In this document: positions 19,128 to 28,454 of the stretch, piece by piece
Layout: each line of letters begins with the position of its first letter
Position numbering within the stretch: position 1 is the stretch's first letter
NCBI RefSeq assembly: GCF_000152885.1
Contig: NZ_CH672403.1
Location: 55,847 to 119,846 of the forward strand
From: Idiomarina baltica OS145
GTDB lineage: Bacteria; Pseudomonadota; Gammaproteobacteria; Enterobacterales; Alteromonadaceae
Length of the DNA stretch: 64,000 nucleotides
Reading direction: 5' to 3'
Notes under the pieces: model-generated
Databases searched by the model: none
What the model was told of the DNA's origin: nothing
Seen by the model: only the letters and a program-made list of their open reading frames with translations
Made by a program: the position numbers and the translations under genes

Positions 19128-19940
19128 ATGGCGACATATATAGTTGGTGATATCCAAGGCTGTTATTCCGAACTTATGGAGCTACTGAATCAGGTAGGCT
19201 TTTCCCATAAATCGGACTCACTGTGGTGCGTTGGTGATATCGTTGCGCGAGGGCCTGACTCAAAAGCTTCGATAGATTTCTTCCTTAATAGCGGCTCTTC
19301 TGTAAACACGGTACTTGGCAATCATGATCTGAACTTATTAGCTATCCTGTTGGGTGCGCGCGAAGTGAATCCAAAGGACAAATTAGAGGCTGTTATTTCA
19401 TCGTCTAGACGACTTGATTATATCGACTGGATCCGTCAGCAACCATTACTACATCATTTCAAGCACCACAACACGTTGTTATGCCATGCTGGCGTCTATC
19501 CGCTTTGGTCAACTCAGCAGGCGGCTGAGCATGCAAACGAAGTTGAACAGTTACTAACCAGTGATGACATGCCGCGGTTAGTAAACCATATGTTTTCTAA
19601 TCAACCTAGCAATTGGCGCTCAAGTCTTAGTGGATTTGACCGATACCGATTTATAATCAATGCGTTTACGCGCATGCGTTTTTGTAGCAAAACCGGTGAG
19701 CTGGACTTTCACCGAAAAAACCATCCACGAATAGACACGGACGCTCAGTGGAAACCCTGGTTTGAATTGTCCCATAGTAATGACCGCATTGTTTTCGGAC
19801 ACTGGGCGGCACTCATGGGAGAAACTCAAAATACGAAATATATTGGTTTAGACACAGGTTGTGTTTGGGGTCAACACATGACGCTTTTTCATTTAGAGGA
19901 AGCGAAATACTTTACACAGCCTGCTCTGTCCCAACTGTAG
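19128..19940 (+). CDS. apaH: Bis(5'-nucleosyl)-tetraphosphatase, symmetrical
   Basis: Hydrolyses diadenosine tetraphosphate to two ADP and also removes Np4 caps from RNA. Calcineurin-like metallophosphatase of 270 residues. Metal-binding motifs are visible in order: YIVGDIQGCYSE, WCVGDIVARGPDS, VLGNHDLNLL and LLCHAGVYPLW. The C-terminal FGHWAALMG and GLDTGCVWG complete the site. It is the last gene of the lptD block; folA does not follow here, and a chemoreceptor gene follows after 25 bases. Confidence 0.96.
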   Translation: MATYIVGDIQGCYSELMELLNQVGFSHKSDSLWCVGDIVARGPDSKASIDFFLNSGSSVNTVLGNHDLNLLAILLGAREVNPKDKLEAVISSSRRLDYIDWIRQQPLLHHFKHHNTLLCHAGVYPLWSTQQAAEHANEVEQLLTSDDMPRLVNHMFSNQPSNWRSSLSGFDRYRFIINAFTRMRFCSKTGELDFHRKNHPRIDTDAQWKPWFELSHSNDRIVFGHWAALMGETQNTKYIGLDTGCVWGQHMTLFHLEEAKYFTQPALSQL

Positions 19941-19965
19941 TTGTAGCGATGCTGAGGACTATCTT

Positions 19966-21966
19966 ATGAAAATGACTGTTGCAATGCGAGTTATTGGTGG
20001 CTTCGCACTGATTACTTTGCTTTTGCTTGTGATCAGTTTGAGCTCACTGTTTAACATTAACAGTATAGGCTCATCGGTTGAACGTTTAAATGATAAGGCA
20101 GTTCCTGCCCTAGAAAGCGTAGCGGGTCTTAAAGTCGACGTATTGCAGCTCGGCGCTCTGCAAAGTGAAACGTATTACGATGAGTCATTAGATCAGCTCC
20201 AAAGCCACACTCAAAGCTTCTCCAGCACAAGACAACAGTTTTCGAATTCGCTTGATCAAACCATGAACTTAATTCGAGGCGAAGGTTATTCGAAGCTCGT
20301 TGAGCGACTGGAAACCGATGCTAATAAGTATGTCGACTCGATAGACAATCTATTCGCACAGCAACGCAAATATTTAGAGCTAGAGCAAACGGCAAAAGCT
20401 CAGTTAGACGACATCGCATTTAATATTGATGACGCATCAATCATGATGCTTGATACCTCAGACATGTCAGACGTGCCTGAGGTTAAACAGCTAGCACGCT
20501 CCATAGAATCATCTTTATCGTCGTTAGTAACACTGATGTACGATTTAAGTAAAGCAGATGCAATTGATCGCGCAGAAGTAATTCAGAGCGAGATCGGGAT
20601 CAATATCGATTCACTGCGCCCACGTTTAGACAGCTTGGAGTCTGCGGTAACGAGTGATAACGAAAAATTGGTCAATGACGGACTTACTCTTATTCGCGGT
20701 GCTCTGAGCAATTTGCAAGGCGCGGGGTCTTACCCAGATAACATTGTCGCGCGTTTGAAAACACGTGATGTCGAACAACAAACGTTAGCTCAATCGAAAC
20801 AAGAATTGGATGGGTTGATTGAGTTAGCAAATGAACTACAAGCTGCTGTGCGTAGCATCGCTGACGAAACACGCACTAATGTTGAGTCATCCATCTCGAC
20901 CTCAAGCTGGATAAATAGCATTTTAACTATTGTATCTATTGCGCTTGCCGTCGTGATATCGTGGGTAACCGTCCGAAGCATCAGCAACCCGCTCGGCAAA
21001 GTAAACCACATGCTCAATATTATGGCCGAGGGAAATCTCACTGAGCGTGTTGCATATGATTCGCAAGATGAGTTTGGTACGCTCGCTGAGAATACCAATA
21101 AGCTAACCGACAACCTGCGTAAACTGATCGAAGGTATTGCGAATCGAGCAACACAGTTGGCAACGGCAGCGGAAGAGTCCTCAAGCGTCTCGGATCAAAC
21201 CACACACGCGATTGAAGAACAACGCAGTCAAATCGAGCAAGTTGCAACAGCAACTCAAGAAATGAATAGCACGGCGAGTGAAATGGCAAGTGGCGCCGAC
21301 CAAGCGTTAGCTGAAATCCAACATTCCGACCAAGAAGCTAAACGAGTACGCGGTATTTCAGAACAGAACCGCGCTACAATTGAACAGCTTGCAAAAGAAA
21401 TAGAAGGTGCCTCTTCGGTCATCAATCAGCTTTCTGAAAACAGTAAAAATATCGGCGGTATTTTGGATGTGATCCGCGGTATTGCCGACCAAACCAACCT
21501 ATTGGCGCTCAACGCGGCTATTGAAGCAGCGCGTGCGGGTGAGCAAGGACGCGGATTTGCAGTCGTTGCCGACGAGGTGCGCACGTTGGCGAGTCGAACT
21601 CAAGAGTCGACTGAAGAAATTCAAAGTATGATCGAATCTCTGCAAACCGACTCTCAACGTGCTGTCGAAGTGATGGAGCGCGGTCGGGCACAGGCGGAGC
21701 AAAGTGTACAGCAGACCGACGAGGCCGCTTCAGCACTCAATGCAATCACCGAGTCAGTACATCAAGCGGCGGATAGCAGCACTCACATTGCCAGTGCAGC
21801 GCAAGAGCAAAGCCGTACGGCGCATGATATCAGTGAGCGTCTGGAAGCCATCGTATCCATTGCAGAACAAACCGCGTCGGGTTCGAAACAAACAGCGCAG
21901 GCATCCAATGAAGTTGCCAAGTTGGCAGATGAATTACAAGACTCAATTAAGAGCTTCACCGTTTAA
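19966..21966 (+). CDS. Methyl-accepting chemotaxis protein
   Basis: Transmembrane chemoreceptor of 666 residues. A first membrane helix (about 9-30) is followed by a periplasmic helical sensor domain (about 31-310) with no recognisable PAS or Cache signature. A second membrane helix lies at about 315-337, then a HAMP domain (RSISNPLGKVNHMLNIMAEGNL) and the cytoplasmic signalling coiled coil. The hairpin tip that contacts CheA and CheW is seen as IADQTNLLALNAAIEAARAG. No C-terminal CheR-binding pentapeptide is visible. The ligand is unknown. The gene ends at a strong shared terminator opposite tyrS. Confidence 0.95.
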   Translation: MKMTVAMRVIGGFALITLLLLVISLSSLFNINSIGSSVERLNDKAVPALESVAGLKVDVLQLGALQSETYYDESLDQLQSHTQSFSSTRQQFSNSLDQTMNLIRGEGYSKLVERLETDANKYVDSIDNLFAQQRKYLELEQTAKAQLDDIAFNIDDASIMMLDTSDMSDVPEVKQLARSIESSLSSLVTLMYDLSKADAIDRAEVIQSEIGINIDSLRPRLDSLESAVTSDNEKLVNDGLTLIRGALSNLQGAGSYPDNIVARLKTRDVEQQTLAQSKQELDGLIELANELQAAVRSIADETRTNVESSISTSSWINSILTIVSIALAVVISWVTVRSISNPLGKVNHMLNIMAEGNLTERVAYDSQDEFGTLAENTNKLTDNLRKLIEGIANRATQLATAAEESSSVSDQTTHAIEEQRSQIEQVATATQEMNSTASEMASGADQALAEIQHSDQEAKRVRGISEQNRATIEQLAKEIEGASSVINQLSENSKNIGGILDVIRGIADQTNLLALNAAIEAARAGEQGRGFAVVADEVRTLASRTQESTEEIQSMIESLQTDSQRAVEVMERGRAQAEQSVQQTDEAASALNAITESVHQAADSSTHIASAAQEQSRTAHDISERLEAIVSIAEQTASGSKQTAQASNEVAKLADELQDSIKSFTV

Positions 21967-21981
21967 ATTAGGTGATTATCC

Positions 21982-22015
21982 AAAAAAGGCTTGCCCAGTG
22001 GGCAAGCCTTTTTTT
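21982..22015. terminator. Bidirectional rho-independent terminator
   Basis: A perfect 9-bp stem GGCTTGCCC / GGGCAAGCC with loop AGT is flanked by AAAAAA on the left and seven T on the right. It can terminate both the chemoreceptor gene (+) and tyrS (-), whose stop codons face each other here. Confidence 0.93.
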
Positions 22016-22029
22016 ATCGCCATCGCGAA

Positions 22030-23232
22030 TTAAACAAAGATAATTTTAGCAAATTTGCGCTTGCCGACTTGATATACGCCTGAATCTTCTTTTGTGCACA
22101 TCAGTTTCGTGTCAGTGATTTTCTCACCATCCCGCTTGACGGCTGACTGTTTAATCATACGCATCGCATCAGATGTTGACGATACCAACCCCGCCTCCTT
22201 CAAGGCGTTGCCAATGGCGATACCGTCGTCTCCAACTTTGACTTCAACTTCTTTGATATCATCCGGTATCGCATTTTTCTGGAACCGCTGGATAAAGTCT
22301 TGTTCCGCCTTATCTGCTGCTGCTTCATCATGGAAGCGCGCAATGATTTCCTTAGCTAGAAGAACTTTGATATTACGCGGGTTTTCACCATCAGCGACTT
22401 GCTGTTTAAAGTCTTCGACTTGTTCCAACGGACGGAAGCTCAATAACTCAAAGTAACGCCACATCAGTTCATCTGATATCGACATGACCTTGCCGAACAT
22501 CTCGTTAGCGGGCTCAGTAATACCAATATAGTTATTCAATGACTTCGACATTTTTTGAACGCCGTCGAGCCCTTCGAGTAAAGGCATCATGATGACCGTT
22601 TGAGGGCGCTGCCCTTCTTCTTTCTGAAGCTCGCGTCCCATCAACAAGTTAAAACGCTGGTCGGTACCCCCCATTTCAACATCGGCCTTGAGTTCGACAG
22701 AATCCCAGCCTTGCACAAGAGGATACAAAAACTCATGAATCGCGATAGACTGATTGGCCTGATAGCGCTTCTTGAAATCATCTCGCTCTAACATGCGAGC
22801 CACAGTTTGGCGCGCTGCTAGTTTAATCATGCCATCCGCGCCGAGATTATTCATCCACTCTGAATTAAAGCGAATTTCTGTTTTCGTCGGATCGAGAATT
22901 TTAAAAACTTGCTCTTTGTAAGTTTCCGCGTTTGCCAGAACATCCTCTCGCGTTAACGGTTTACGCGTAACGTTTTTGCCCGTCGGATCACCAATCATCC
23001 CGGTGAAGTCACCAATGAGGAAAACCACCTTATGGCCATAATCCTGAAATACACGCAGCTTATTAATTAAGACCGTGTGGCCTAAATGAAGATCCGGTGC
23101 GGTCGGATCAAAGCCTGCCTTGATAATCAGAGGTTTACCCTGCTCTAGCTTGTCAGCAAGTTCACTCTCGATAAGGACTTCATCGGCACCGCGTGTAATT
23201 TCTGCTATTGCTTCGGCCACCTGAGGGGTCAT
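22030..23232 (-). CDS. tyrS: Tyrosyl-tRNA synthetase
   Basis: Class I aminoacyl-tRNA synthetase, 400 residues. The HIGH-type motif appears as DLHLGH in the Rossmann fold, and [12 protein letters not shown] is typical of the TyrS subgroup with a shorter N-terminus. The catalytic loop is KMSKS. A C-terminal S4 RNA-binding domain covers about 335-400 ([23 protein letters not shown]). The ATG has AGGAG about nine bases upstream. It is divergent from the M23 endopeptidase gene, as in Shewanella-like relatives (from memory). No T-box is expected or seen. Confidence 0.97.
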   Translation of the reverse strand: MTPQVAEAIAEITRGADEVLIESELADKLEQGKPLIIKAGFDPTAPDLHLGHTVLINKLRVFQDYGHKVVFLIGDFTGMIGDPTGKNVTRKPLTREDVLANAETYKEQVFKILDPTKTEIRFNSEWMNNLGADGMIKLAARQTVARMLERDDFKKRYQANQSIAIHEFLYPLVQGWDSVELKADVEMGGTDQRFNLLMGRELQKEEGQRPQTVIMMPLLEGLDGVQKMSKSLNNYIGITEPANEMFGKVMSISDELMWRYFELLSFRPLEQVEDFKQQVADGENPRNIKVLLAKEIIARFHDEAAADKAEQDFIQRFQKNAIPDDIKEVEVKVGDDGIAIGNALKEAGLVSSTSDAMRMIKQSAVKRDGEKITDTKLMCTKEDSGVYQVGKRKFAKIIFV

Positions 23233-23395
23233 TGAGCCAATCTCCTACGTCGTGAATAAAGTGTAAAAGTGTTAGTTTACGCCATTTATAGCCCTGTTTT
23301 AACCTCTTTAATACTGGTATTCTTGAATTTTTCATATTATCCTCAAGAAAATCGCCTTGAGCGAAGTTTAAACAAATAACGAAGTGCGCAACCAA

Positions 23396-24712
23396 ATGAA
23401 TGTCCAAGCAGTACATAAAATCAAACAGTTTATCGTTGATTTACCTCGCTCCCATAGAGTGCTAATCAGCTCTGTGAGTGCGCTGTTATTCTTGTTGCTG
23501 TTCGTGCCAACCGAACAAGCAACCGCCTCTAAAAATAGCACAAAGCCAGAGCAGCTTTTGCCGGGTCAACGCTATCAGCTTGATCTCGTTTTTGAGCCCG
23601 AGCAACAAGTCGATAATCAACAGCCTGAACTTTTCTGGCAAACCTACGTGGTTAAAAGTGGCGATAGTTTAGCTAAGATATTTGATACGCTGGGCTTTTC
23701 CGCACAGCAACTTTATCGGGTAACGCATTCGGGTAGCGAGGCGAAAAAATTACGCAATATGCATCCCGGCGATGAGCTCCGCATTGCAACCGATAGCAAC
23801 GACGAGCTCGTGCAACTGGTTCATCATATTAGCGGTTTGCAAACCTTAATTATCACACGACAGAACGAAGACTTTGTATCTGAAATCGAAACGCGCGAAG
23901 TAGAGACGCGTACGGAGTTTGCTCATGCTGTCATCGATAGCAGCTTTTGGAGCGCTGCGATGAACGCGGGAATGACCGATAACCAGATCATGAGCGTCGC
24001 AAATATTTTTGGTTGGGATATCGACTTTGCACTCGATCTGCGTAAAGGAGATGAGTTTAGCGTATTATTCGAGCGCGAGTTCGTCGACGGTGAGTTTGTT
24101 GGTTACGGCAAAATTCTAGCGGCCGAGTTTGTTAATCAGGGCGAAGTTTTTCAAGCTGTATTGAACGCGGAAAACGGTCGTTATTACACACCGGAAGGTC
24201 GTGCGATGCGCAAAACTTTCTTGCGTTCACCGGTCAACTTCACATACGTTAGCTCAAACTTTAATCCGCGTCGACTGCATCCGGTCACGGGTCGAGTACG
24301 TCCTCACAATGGGACCGACTATGTCGCGGCGGTTGGTACGCCGGTCATGTCCGCCGGTGACGGTCGCGTAATTAAGGCAAGTTATAATTCACTCAATGGT
24401 AACTATGTGTTTATTCAGCATGGTGAGCGTTACGTTACTAAGTATCTTCACTTGAGTCGTAAACATGTCAAAACGGGCGACCGCGTTTCACAGGGGCAGA
24501 TTATAGGTCGAGTGGGTTCTACAGGTCGTGTGACGGGTGCTCATTTACATTATGAATTCTTAGTTAATGGCGTACACCGTAACCCACGTACCGTGGAGTT
24601 GCCAAAAGCTAAATCGCTTTCAGAGTCGGAGCTGCCAGCATTTAGAGCACATGCCCAGCAACTCGTTGCGGTACTCAACGACAACAAGCGAATCTATCTG
24701 GCAATGCGCTGA
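23396..24712 (+). CDS. mepM: M23-family murein DD-endopeptidase (MepM-like)
   Basis: Membrane-anchored peptidoglycan hydrolase that cleaves cross-links so the sacculus can grow. 438 residues: one membrane segment (about 24-42), an OapA/LysM-like region (YVVKSGDSLAKIFDTLGFS and MHPGDELRIA, about 85-140), and a C-terminal zinc peptidase domain. The zinc ligands lie in HNGTDYVAAVGTPV and HLHYEF. The ATG at 23396 was preferred over an in-frame GTG at 23384; neither has a strong ribosome-binding site. The stop overlaps anmK (TGATG), coupling cell-wall turnover with recycling. Confidence 0.92.
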   Translation: MNVQAVHKIKQFIVDLPRSHRVLISSVSALLFLLLFVPTEQATASKNSTKPEQLLPGQRYQLDLVFEPEQQVDNQQPELFWQTYVVKSGDSLAKIFDTLGFSAQQLYRVTHSGSEAKKLRNMHPGDELRIATDSNDELVQLVHHISGLQTLIITRQNEDFVSEIETREVETRTEFAHAVIDSSFWSAAMNAGMTDNQIMSVANIFGWDIDFALDLRKGDEFSVLFEREFVDGEFVGYGKILAAEFVNQGEVFQAVLNAENGRYYTPEGRAMRKTFLRSPVNFTYVSSNFNPRRLHPVTGRVRPHNGTDYVAAVGTPVMSAGDGRVIKASYNSLNGNYVFIQHGERYVTKYLHLSRKHVKTGDRVSQGQIIGRVGSTGRVTGAHLHYEFLVNGVHRNPRTVELPKAKSLSESELPAFRAHAQQLVAVLNDNKRIYLAMR

Positions 24713-25821
24713 TGAGCTTGTATATTGGTTTGATGTCCGGCACCAGCATGGACGCTGTTGATGCGGTGCTATGTGACATCAAACCCGATAGAGTTCAATT
24801 TATTGATGCACACGCAGTTTCCATTCCAAACGAGCTAAAGCAACGGCTCGAACACGCCTGTCGTCCTGATCTATCCGTTACCGATTATCAATACCTTGCT
24901 CGCGAATACGCAGCGTTATGTGCTGACGCTACGTTGCAACTGATCGAGAAGGCTAAAGTCGAAAAACAAGCAATTTCAGCCGTTGCCAGCCATGGTCAAA
25001 CGCTTTGGCACGCTCCTCCAAAGCACAGCGGACAGGTCGGCTATAGCATTCAGCTCAATGATGCCGATTGGCTATCAGTTCAAGTAGGCCTACCGGTTAT
25101 TTTTGATTTTCGTGCTCGTGATCTCGCACTTGGCGGTCAAGGTGCACCGTTGGTACCGGCTTTTCATCAGTTTATTTTTACAAACACTCATCGAACCCCT
25201 ATTGCAATACTGAACCTTGGTGGTATTGCTAATATCAGCTATTTAGATACTCAAAAGGGCATCGCGCTTGGTTTTGATACGGGCCCAGCCAACACCCTGC
25301 TCGATCAGTGGATCGAGCGTCACCAAGGGAAACGGTTTGATCAGCAAGGTCGATGGGCGCAACAAGGCATATTACAGGTCAAGCTGTTAGAAGATCTACT
25401 CAATGATCCATTCTTTCAGAACCCTCCCCCTAAGAGCAGTGGTCGGGAGCATTTCAATTTAGCTTGGTTGGAGCGCTTTATAGATCAGCCATATCGCCCA
25501 CAAGATGTGCAACGCACGTTACTAGAATTAACCGCTAAAAGTGCTGTGGATAGCTTTCAATGGTTACCCGAGATTCCTACTCAGCTCATTGTATGCGGTG
25601 GCGGTGCGTTTAATTCGTTTTTACTGGAGCGCATTGCTCAGTACCTGCCCGACAAGGTGACATTGGCAGACAGTGCCCAATACGGTGTCGCGCCTCAACA
25701 CGTTGAGGCAATGGCATTTGCTTGGCTAGGATGGTGTTTTGACAATAACAAACCAGCCAACCTGCCCGCAGTGACGGGCGCCAGTCGGCTGGGTACTTTA
25801 GGTAAACGCGTTAACGCATAG
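24712..25821 (+). CDS. anmK: Anhydro-N-acetylmuramic acid kinase
   Basis: Opens and phosphorylates 1,6-anhydro-MurNAc from cell-wall turnover to give MurNAc-6-phosphate. ASKHA-fold kinase of 369 residues. The phosphate-binding start is GLMSGTSMDAVDAVL, followed by ASHGQTLWH, NLGGIANISYL, GFDTGPANTLLDQW and the C-terminal VCGGGAFN. It shares one base with mepM (TGATG). amgK, murU and mpl elsewhere in the window belong to the same recycling network. It converges on pepQ with two bases between stops. Confidence 0.96.
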   Translation: MSLYIGLMSGTSMDAVDAVLCDIKPDRVQFIDAHAVSIPNELKQRLEHACRPDLSVTDYQYLAREYAALCADATLQLIEKAKVEKQAISAVASHGQTLWHAPPKHSGQVGYSIQLNDADWLSVQVGLPVIFDFRARDLALGGQGAPLVPAFHQFIFTNTHRTPIAILNLGGIANISYLDTQKGIALGFDTGPANTLLDQWIERHQGKRFDQQGRWAQQGILQVKLLEDLLNDPFFQNPPPKSSGREHFNLAWLERFIDQPYRPQDVQRTLLELTAKSAVDSFQWLPEIPTQLIVCGGGAFNSFLLERIAQYLPDKVTLADSAQYGVAPQHVEAMAFAWLGWCFDNNKPANLPAVTGASRLGTLGKRVNA

Positions 25822-25823
25822 TA

Positions 25824-27140
25824 TTATTCAGCGCCGAGCTCTTTAAACGCATCACGCGTTAAATTTTCATTCTCGGTTTCGCCCACCACAATACTATCCT
25901 CAATACGCACGCCGCCGTATGGACGAAGTTCATCCACGCGTTGCCAATTGATATCTGAGCTACCTTCGAACTCCTCAAGCAACTGGTCAACAACGTATAA
26001 GCCTGGCTCAATCGTGAACACTTGTCCTACTTCCACATCGCGTAACAAGCGTAAGAATGGGTGGCGTTCATTACGTGGGTAACTATCACCTTTATCATTC
26101 TTTAAGAAGCCCCCTACATCGTGCACTTGTAGTCCAATGAAGTGACCTAAACCATGCGGCATAAAGGCACTGGTGATACCTTTTTCATACGCTGACGCTG
26201 CGTCAATCGTGATAAAGTCGAACTGCTCTAAGATAGCCGCAATTTTATGGTGCATCGACACGTGTAAGTCGTAATAGCTCACCCCCGGCTTGATTTCAGT
26301 CAGGAGCTCTTGTTGTGCAGCATCGACGGCGCTAATCAAATCGGCGTAAAAACCTTCTTCTTTCGCGTAAGTGCGTGTGATATCAGCGCAATAGCCCTTA
26401 TATAATGAACCCGCGTCAATCAGAAACGACCGGCTCACAGCAGGTGCTTCAGTGTCGTACACATCATAGTGCAGAATCGCAGGGTGTTCATTTAACGCGA
26501 CGATACTATTGTAAGGAACCTGAGACTCGCGGAAGTTCATCGCAGCTAAGTAGTCCGCATGAATTTCGAGCTCACTTTTGCCTGCATAGAAGGCTTCTTT
26601 AGCTGCGACATGCGCTTTTGCTGCAAGCTTATTGGCTTCGCGTAAGTTATTTACTTCCCATTCAGTTTTAACCGCTCGATGAAAGTGCAAGTGGTCAATT
26701 AAGCCCTGTGGGTTACGCGCTTTCACGTTCCAGCTACAGACCGGTTCGGCAAAGTCTTCGCCAATAAATGCTGAGTTCTCAAGCTCACTCCCCAGATCGG
26801 CAACCATCGCATCTAAACTATCGATGATTTTTAAATCAACGTGTTGCTGCCAATCTTCTTCTGGGATTTTCGCTTGCGAGTGCCAAAAATCGCGTGCTTG
26901 AAACAAATAAACAATTGGCTTACCGGCACCTTTTTTGTAGAACACAGCACTTTTGGGGCTTTCAAGTACAGGTACCCAATATTTAAACAGAGGGTTTACT
27001 TTATATGGTGCGGGGTTGTCATCTAGAAACGCAACGCGTGGTTGACCTGCGTAGACCAACACAGACTCAAACTGATTGTCCTCTAGCGCCTTGTCAAAAC
27101 GCTGCGTAACCGTTTCTAAATGCTTTGCGTATAAACTCAT
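25824..27140 (-). CDS. pepQ: Xaa-Pro dipeptidase
   Basis: Dimanganese prolidase of the M24 family that hydrolyses dipeptides ending in proline. 438 residues, close to E. coli PepQ (443). An N-terminal domain (about 1-160) precedes the pita-bread catalytic domain with metal ligands in LIDAGSLYKGYCADITRTY, MPHGLGHFIGLQVHDVGG, TIEPGLY and GVRIEDSIVV. The start MSLYAKHLE is typical. Its ribosome-binding site lies in one arm of an 8-bp inverted repeat that abuts the ATG (separate entry). It faces anmK tail to tail; erpA lies downstream of its start, in the other direction of the gap. Confidence 0.95.
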   Translation of the reverse strand: MSLYAKHLETVTQRFDKALEDNQFESVLVYAGQPRVAFLDDNPAPYKVNPLFKYWVPVLESPKSAVFYKKGAGKPIVYLFQARDFWHSQAKIPEEDWQQHVDLKIIDSLDAMVADLGSELENSAFIGEDFAEPVCSWNVKARNPQGLIDHLHFHRAVKTEWEVNNLREANKLAAKAHVAAKEAFYAGKSELEIHADYLAAMNFRESQVPYNSIVALNEHPAILHYDVYDTEAPAVSRSFLIDAGSLYKGYCADITRTYAKEEGFYADLISAVDAAQQELLTEIKPGVSYYDLHVSMHHKIAAILEQFDFITIDAASAYEKGITSAFMPHGLGHFIGLQVHDVGGFLKNDKGDSYPRNERHPFLRLLRDVEVGQVFTIEPGLYVVDQLLEEFEGSSDINWQRVDELRPYGGVRIEDSIVVGETENENLTRDAFKELGAE

Positions 27141-27174
27141 AATACTCCCTCAAATCGGAATGGATAGGAGTATT
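27141..27174 (-). promoter_or_regulatory. Inverted repeat overlapping the pepQ ribosome-binding site
   Basis: On the pepQ strand, AATACTCC is followed by 18 bases and then GGAGTATT, which directly precedes the ATG. GGAG in the second arm is the Shine-Dalgarno sequence. A transcript could fold an 8-bp stem hiding it; a DNA-binding operator is the other reading. Confidence 0.45.
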
Positions 27175-27208
27175 CTACCTAAACGCTGAAATGAATTCAG
27201 CCTATTGG

Positions 27209-27553
27209 CTAAATTGAGAAGCTCGACCCGCAACCACAGGTCGTTGTCGCATTTGGATTGTTCACAAAAAAGCGCGAACCTTGAAGGCCTTCTTCGTAAT
27301 CGACAACGCCACCCACTAAGTATTGTAAACTCATAGGGTCAACAACGAGCGTAACGCCATCCTTATCGATCTGCATATCACCCGCGTTTATCTGCTCTTC
27401 GAAGGTAAAGCCATATTGAAATCCCGAGCAACCGCCTCCCGTGACATACACACGAAGCTTTAGGTTTGGATTCTCTTCTTCGGAAATTAACTTTTTAACT
27501 TGGGCCGCCGCATGTTCTGAGAACTCGATCGGCATTGCTTGCTCTACTGCCAT
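27209..27553 (-). CDS. erpA: Iron-sulfur cluster insertion protein ErpA
   Basis: A-type carrier that delivers [4Fe-4S] clusters to targets such as IspG and IspH. 114 residues with the three cluster-binding cysteines at 42 ([10 protein letters not shown]), 106 and 108 ([10 protein letters not shown]). It is very similar to E. coli ErpA along its length. The ATG at 27553 has AAGGTG six bases upstream; the open frame upstream of it lacks a ribosome-binding site. It lies between pepQ and a DUF6776 gene on the same strand. hemL-clcA-erpA adjacency in E. coli is partly kept here. Confidence 0.96.
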   Translation of the reverse strand: MAVEQAMPIEFSEHAAAQVKKLISEEENPNLKLRVYVTGGGCSGFQYGFTFEEQINAGDMQIDKDGVTLVVDPMSLQYLVGGVVDYEEGLQGSRFFVNNPNATTTCGCGSSFSI

Positions 27554-27611
27554 AACATCACCTTGGTGAGCGTATTCAATACGCAATTTTCGCTTATATC
27601 GGGCGTTAAGG

Positions 27612-28364
27612 TCAAGATTGCTGGTTACTTTCTAACTCAAGTGAGCGGTTCTTACGTATACTTTGTGTCCAGTAAAACCGACGTTCCAATTGTCCTTGTC
27701 CACCCTGAGTGAGCGTCACCCTAACATCGACGTGCTCAGGAAGTACGCCTTCTGGTAAAATAAAGTCACCTTCGAGCAAACTAAAATAGCGCATTGAAAA
27801 TGCGTGAGGTCGTGGTTCAATATTCGCTAGCTCAAGTAAGTTGTAGCGTTTCACCGTTTTTTCACCGGTTCGTGCCTGCAATTCGATGGTGATATTACCT
27901 TCGACAAATTGTCGCCGCTGCTCAATCTGTAAGAGAGCGAGAGAGAAATGGAAGTGTCGCTTATTGGCATTTGGTGTTAACGCAAATGACTCAATCACCA
28001 CCCCACCTTGCTCGAGCTCAGGCGCCATAATCTTCTGATAAAAAGCGACATCTCGTCGTAGCGCATAGTTGTCATTTTGCAGCTCTGTCAGCTCTGCCTG
28101 CAACTCTTCATTTGCTGAGCGCTCAATATCAAGTTCAACACTCAACACATTGGTTTGATATTCTAAACCTTCAATTTGTTGGTAAAGTTGATCGAGACGC
28201 TCGCTTTGTTGCGCTACGGTTTTTTCGTCAACGTCAGCCAAACGTCCACCTAACCAGTAAGCAAAGTAAATACTTACACACAGCAGTGATATGATGCCGA
28301 GATAGAAAGCCAGCGGACCTATACGCTGTTTGAGTTTTTTAGGCAGATTTGTAAACTTCATCAT
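27612..28364 (-). CDS. DUF6776-like inner-membrane coiled-coil protein
   Basis: 250-residue protein of unknown function. A single membrane anchor (about 17-39, [20 protein letters not shown]) is followed by a periplasmic coiled coil of about 70 residues ([20 protein letters not shown], ending near [11 protein letters not shown]). A C-terminal beta domain (about 125-240) includes [19 protein letters not shown] and [14 protein letters not shown]. The layout matches DUF6776 proteins as I remember them. It lies directly upstream of erpA on the same strand and is divergent from the ClC gene. It may be a scaffold or envelope factor; nothing shows a catalytic site. Confidence 0.75.
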   Translation of the reverse strand: MMKFTNLPKKLKQRIGPLAFYLGIISLLCVSIYFAYWLGGRLADVDEKTVAQQSERLDQLYQQIEGLEYQTNVLSVELDIERSANEELQAELTELQNDNYALRRDVAFYQKIMAPELEQGGVVIESFALTPNANKRHFHFSLALLQIEQRRQFVEGNITIELQARTGEKTVKRYNLLELANIEPRPHAFSMRYFSLLEGDFILPEGVLPEHVDVRVTLTQGGQGQLERRFYWTQSIRKNRSLELESNQQS

Positions 28365-28454
28365 TTGTTAACGTCTGTTTATTCTCGGTATTCATGGTAT
28401 GTTAGTGCGTATTAATGACCCACTCACCTGCGAGCTGCGTGTAGGACAAAAAAC

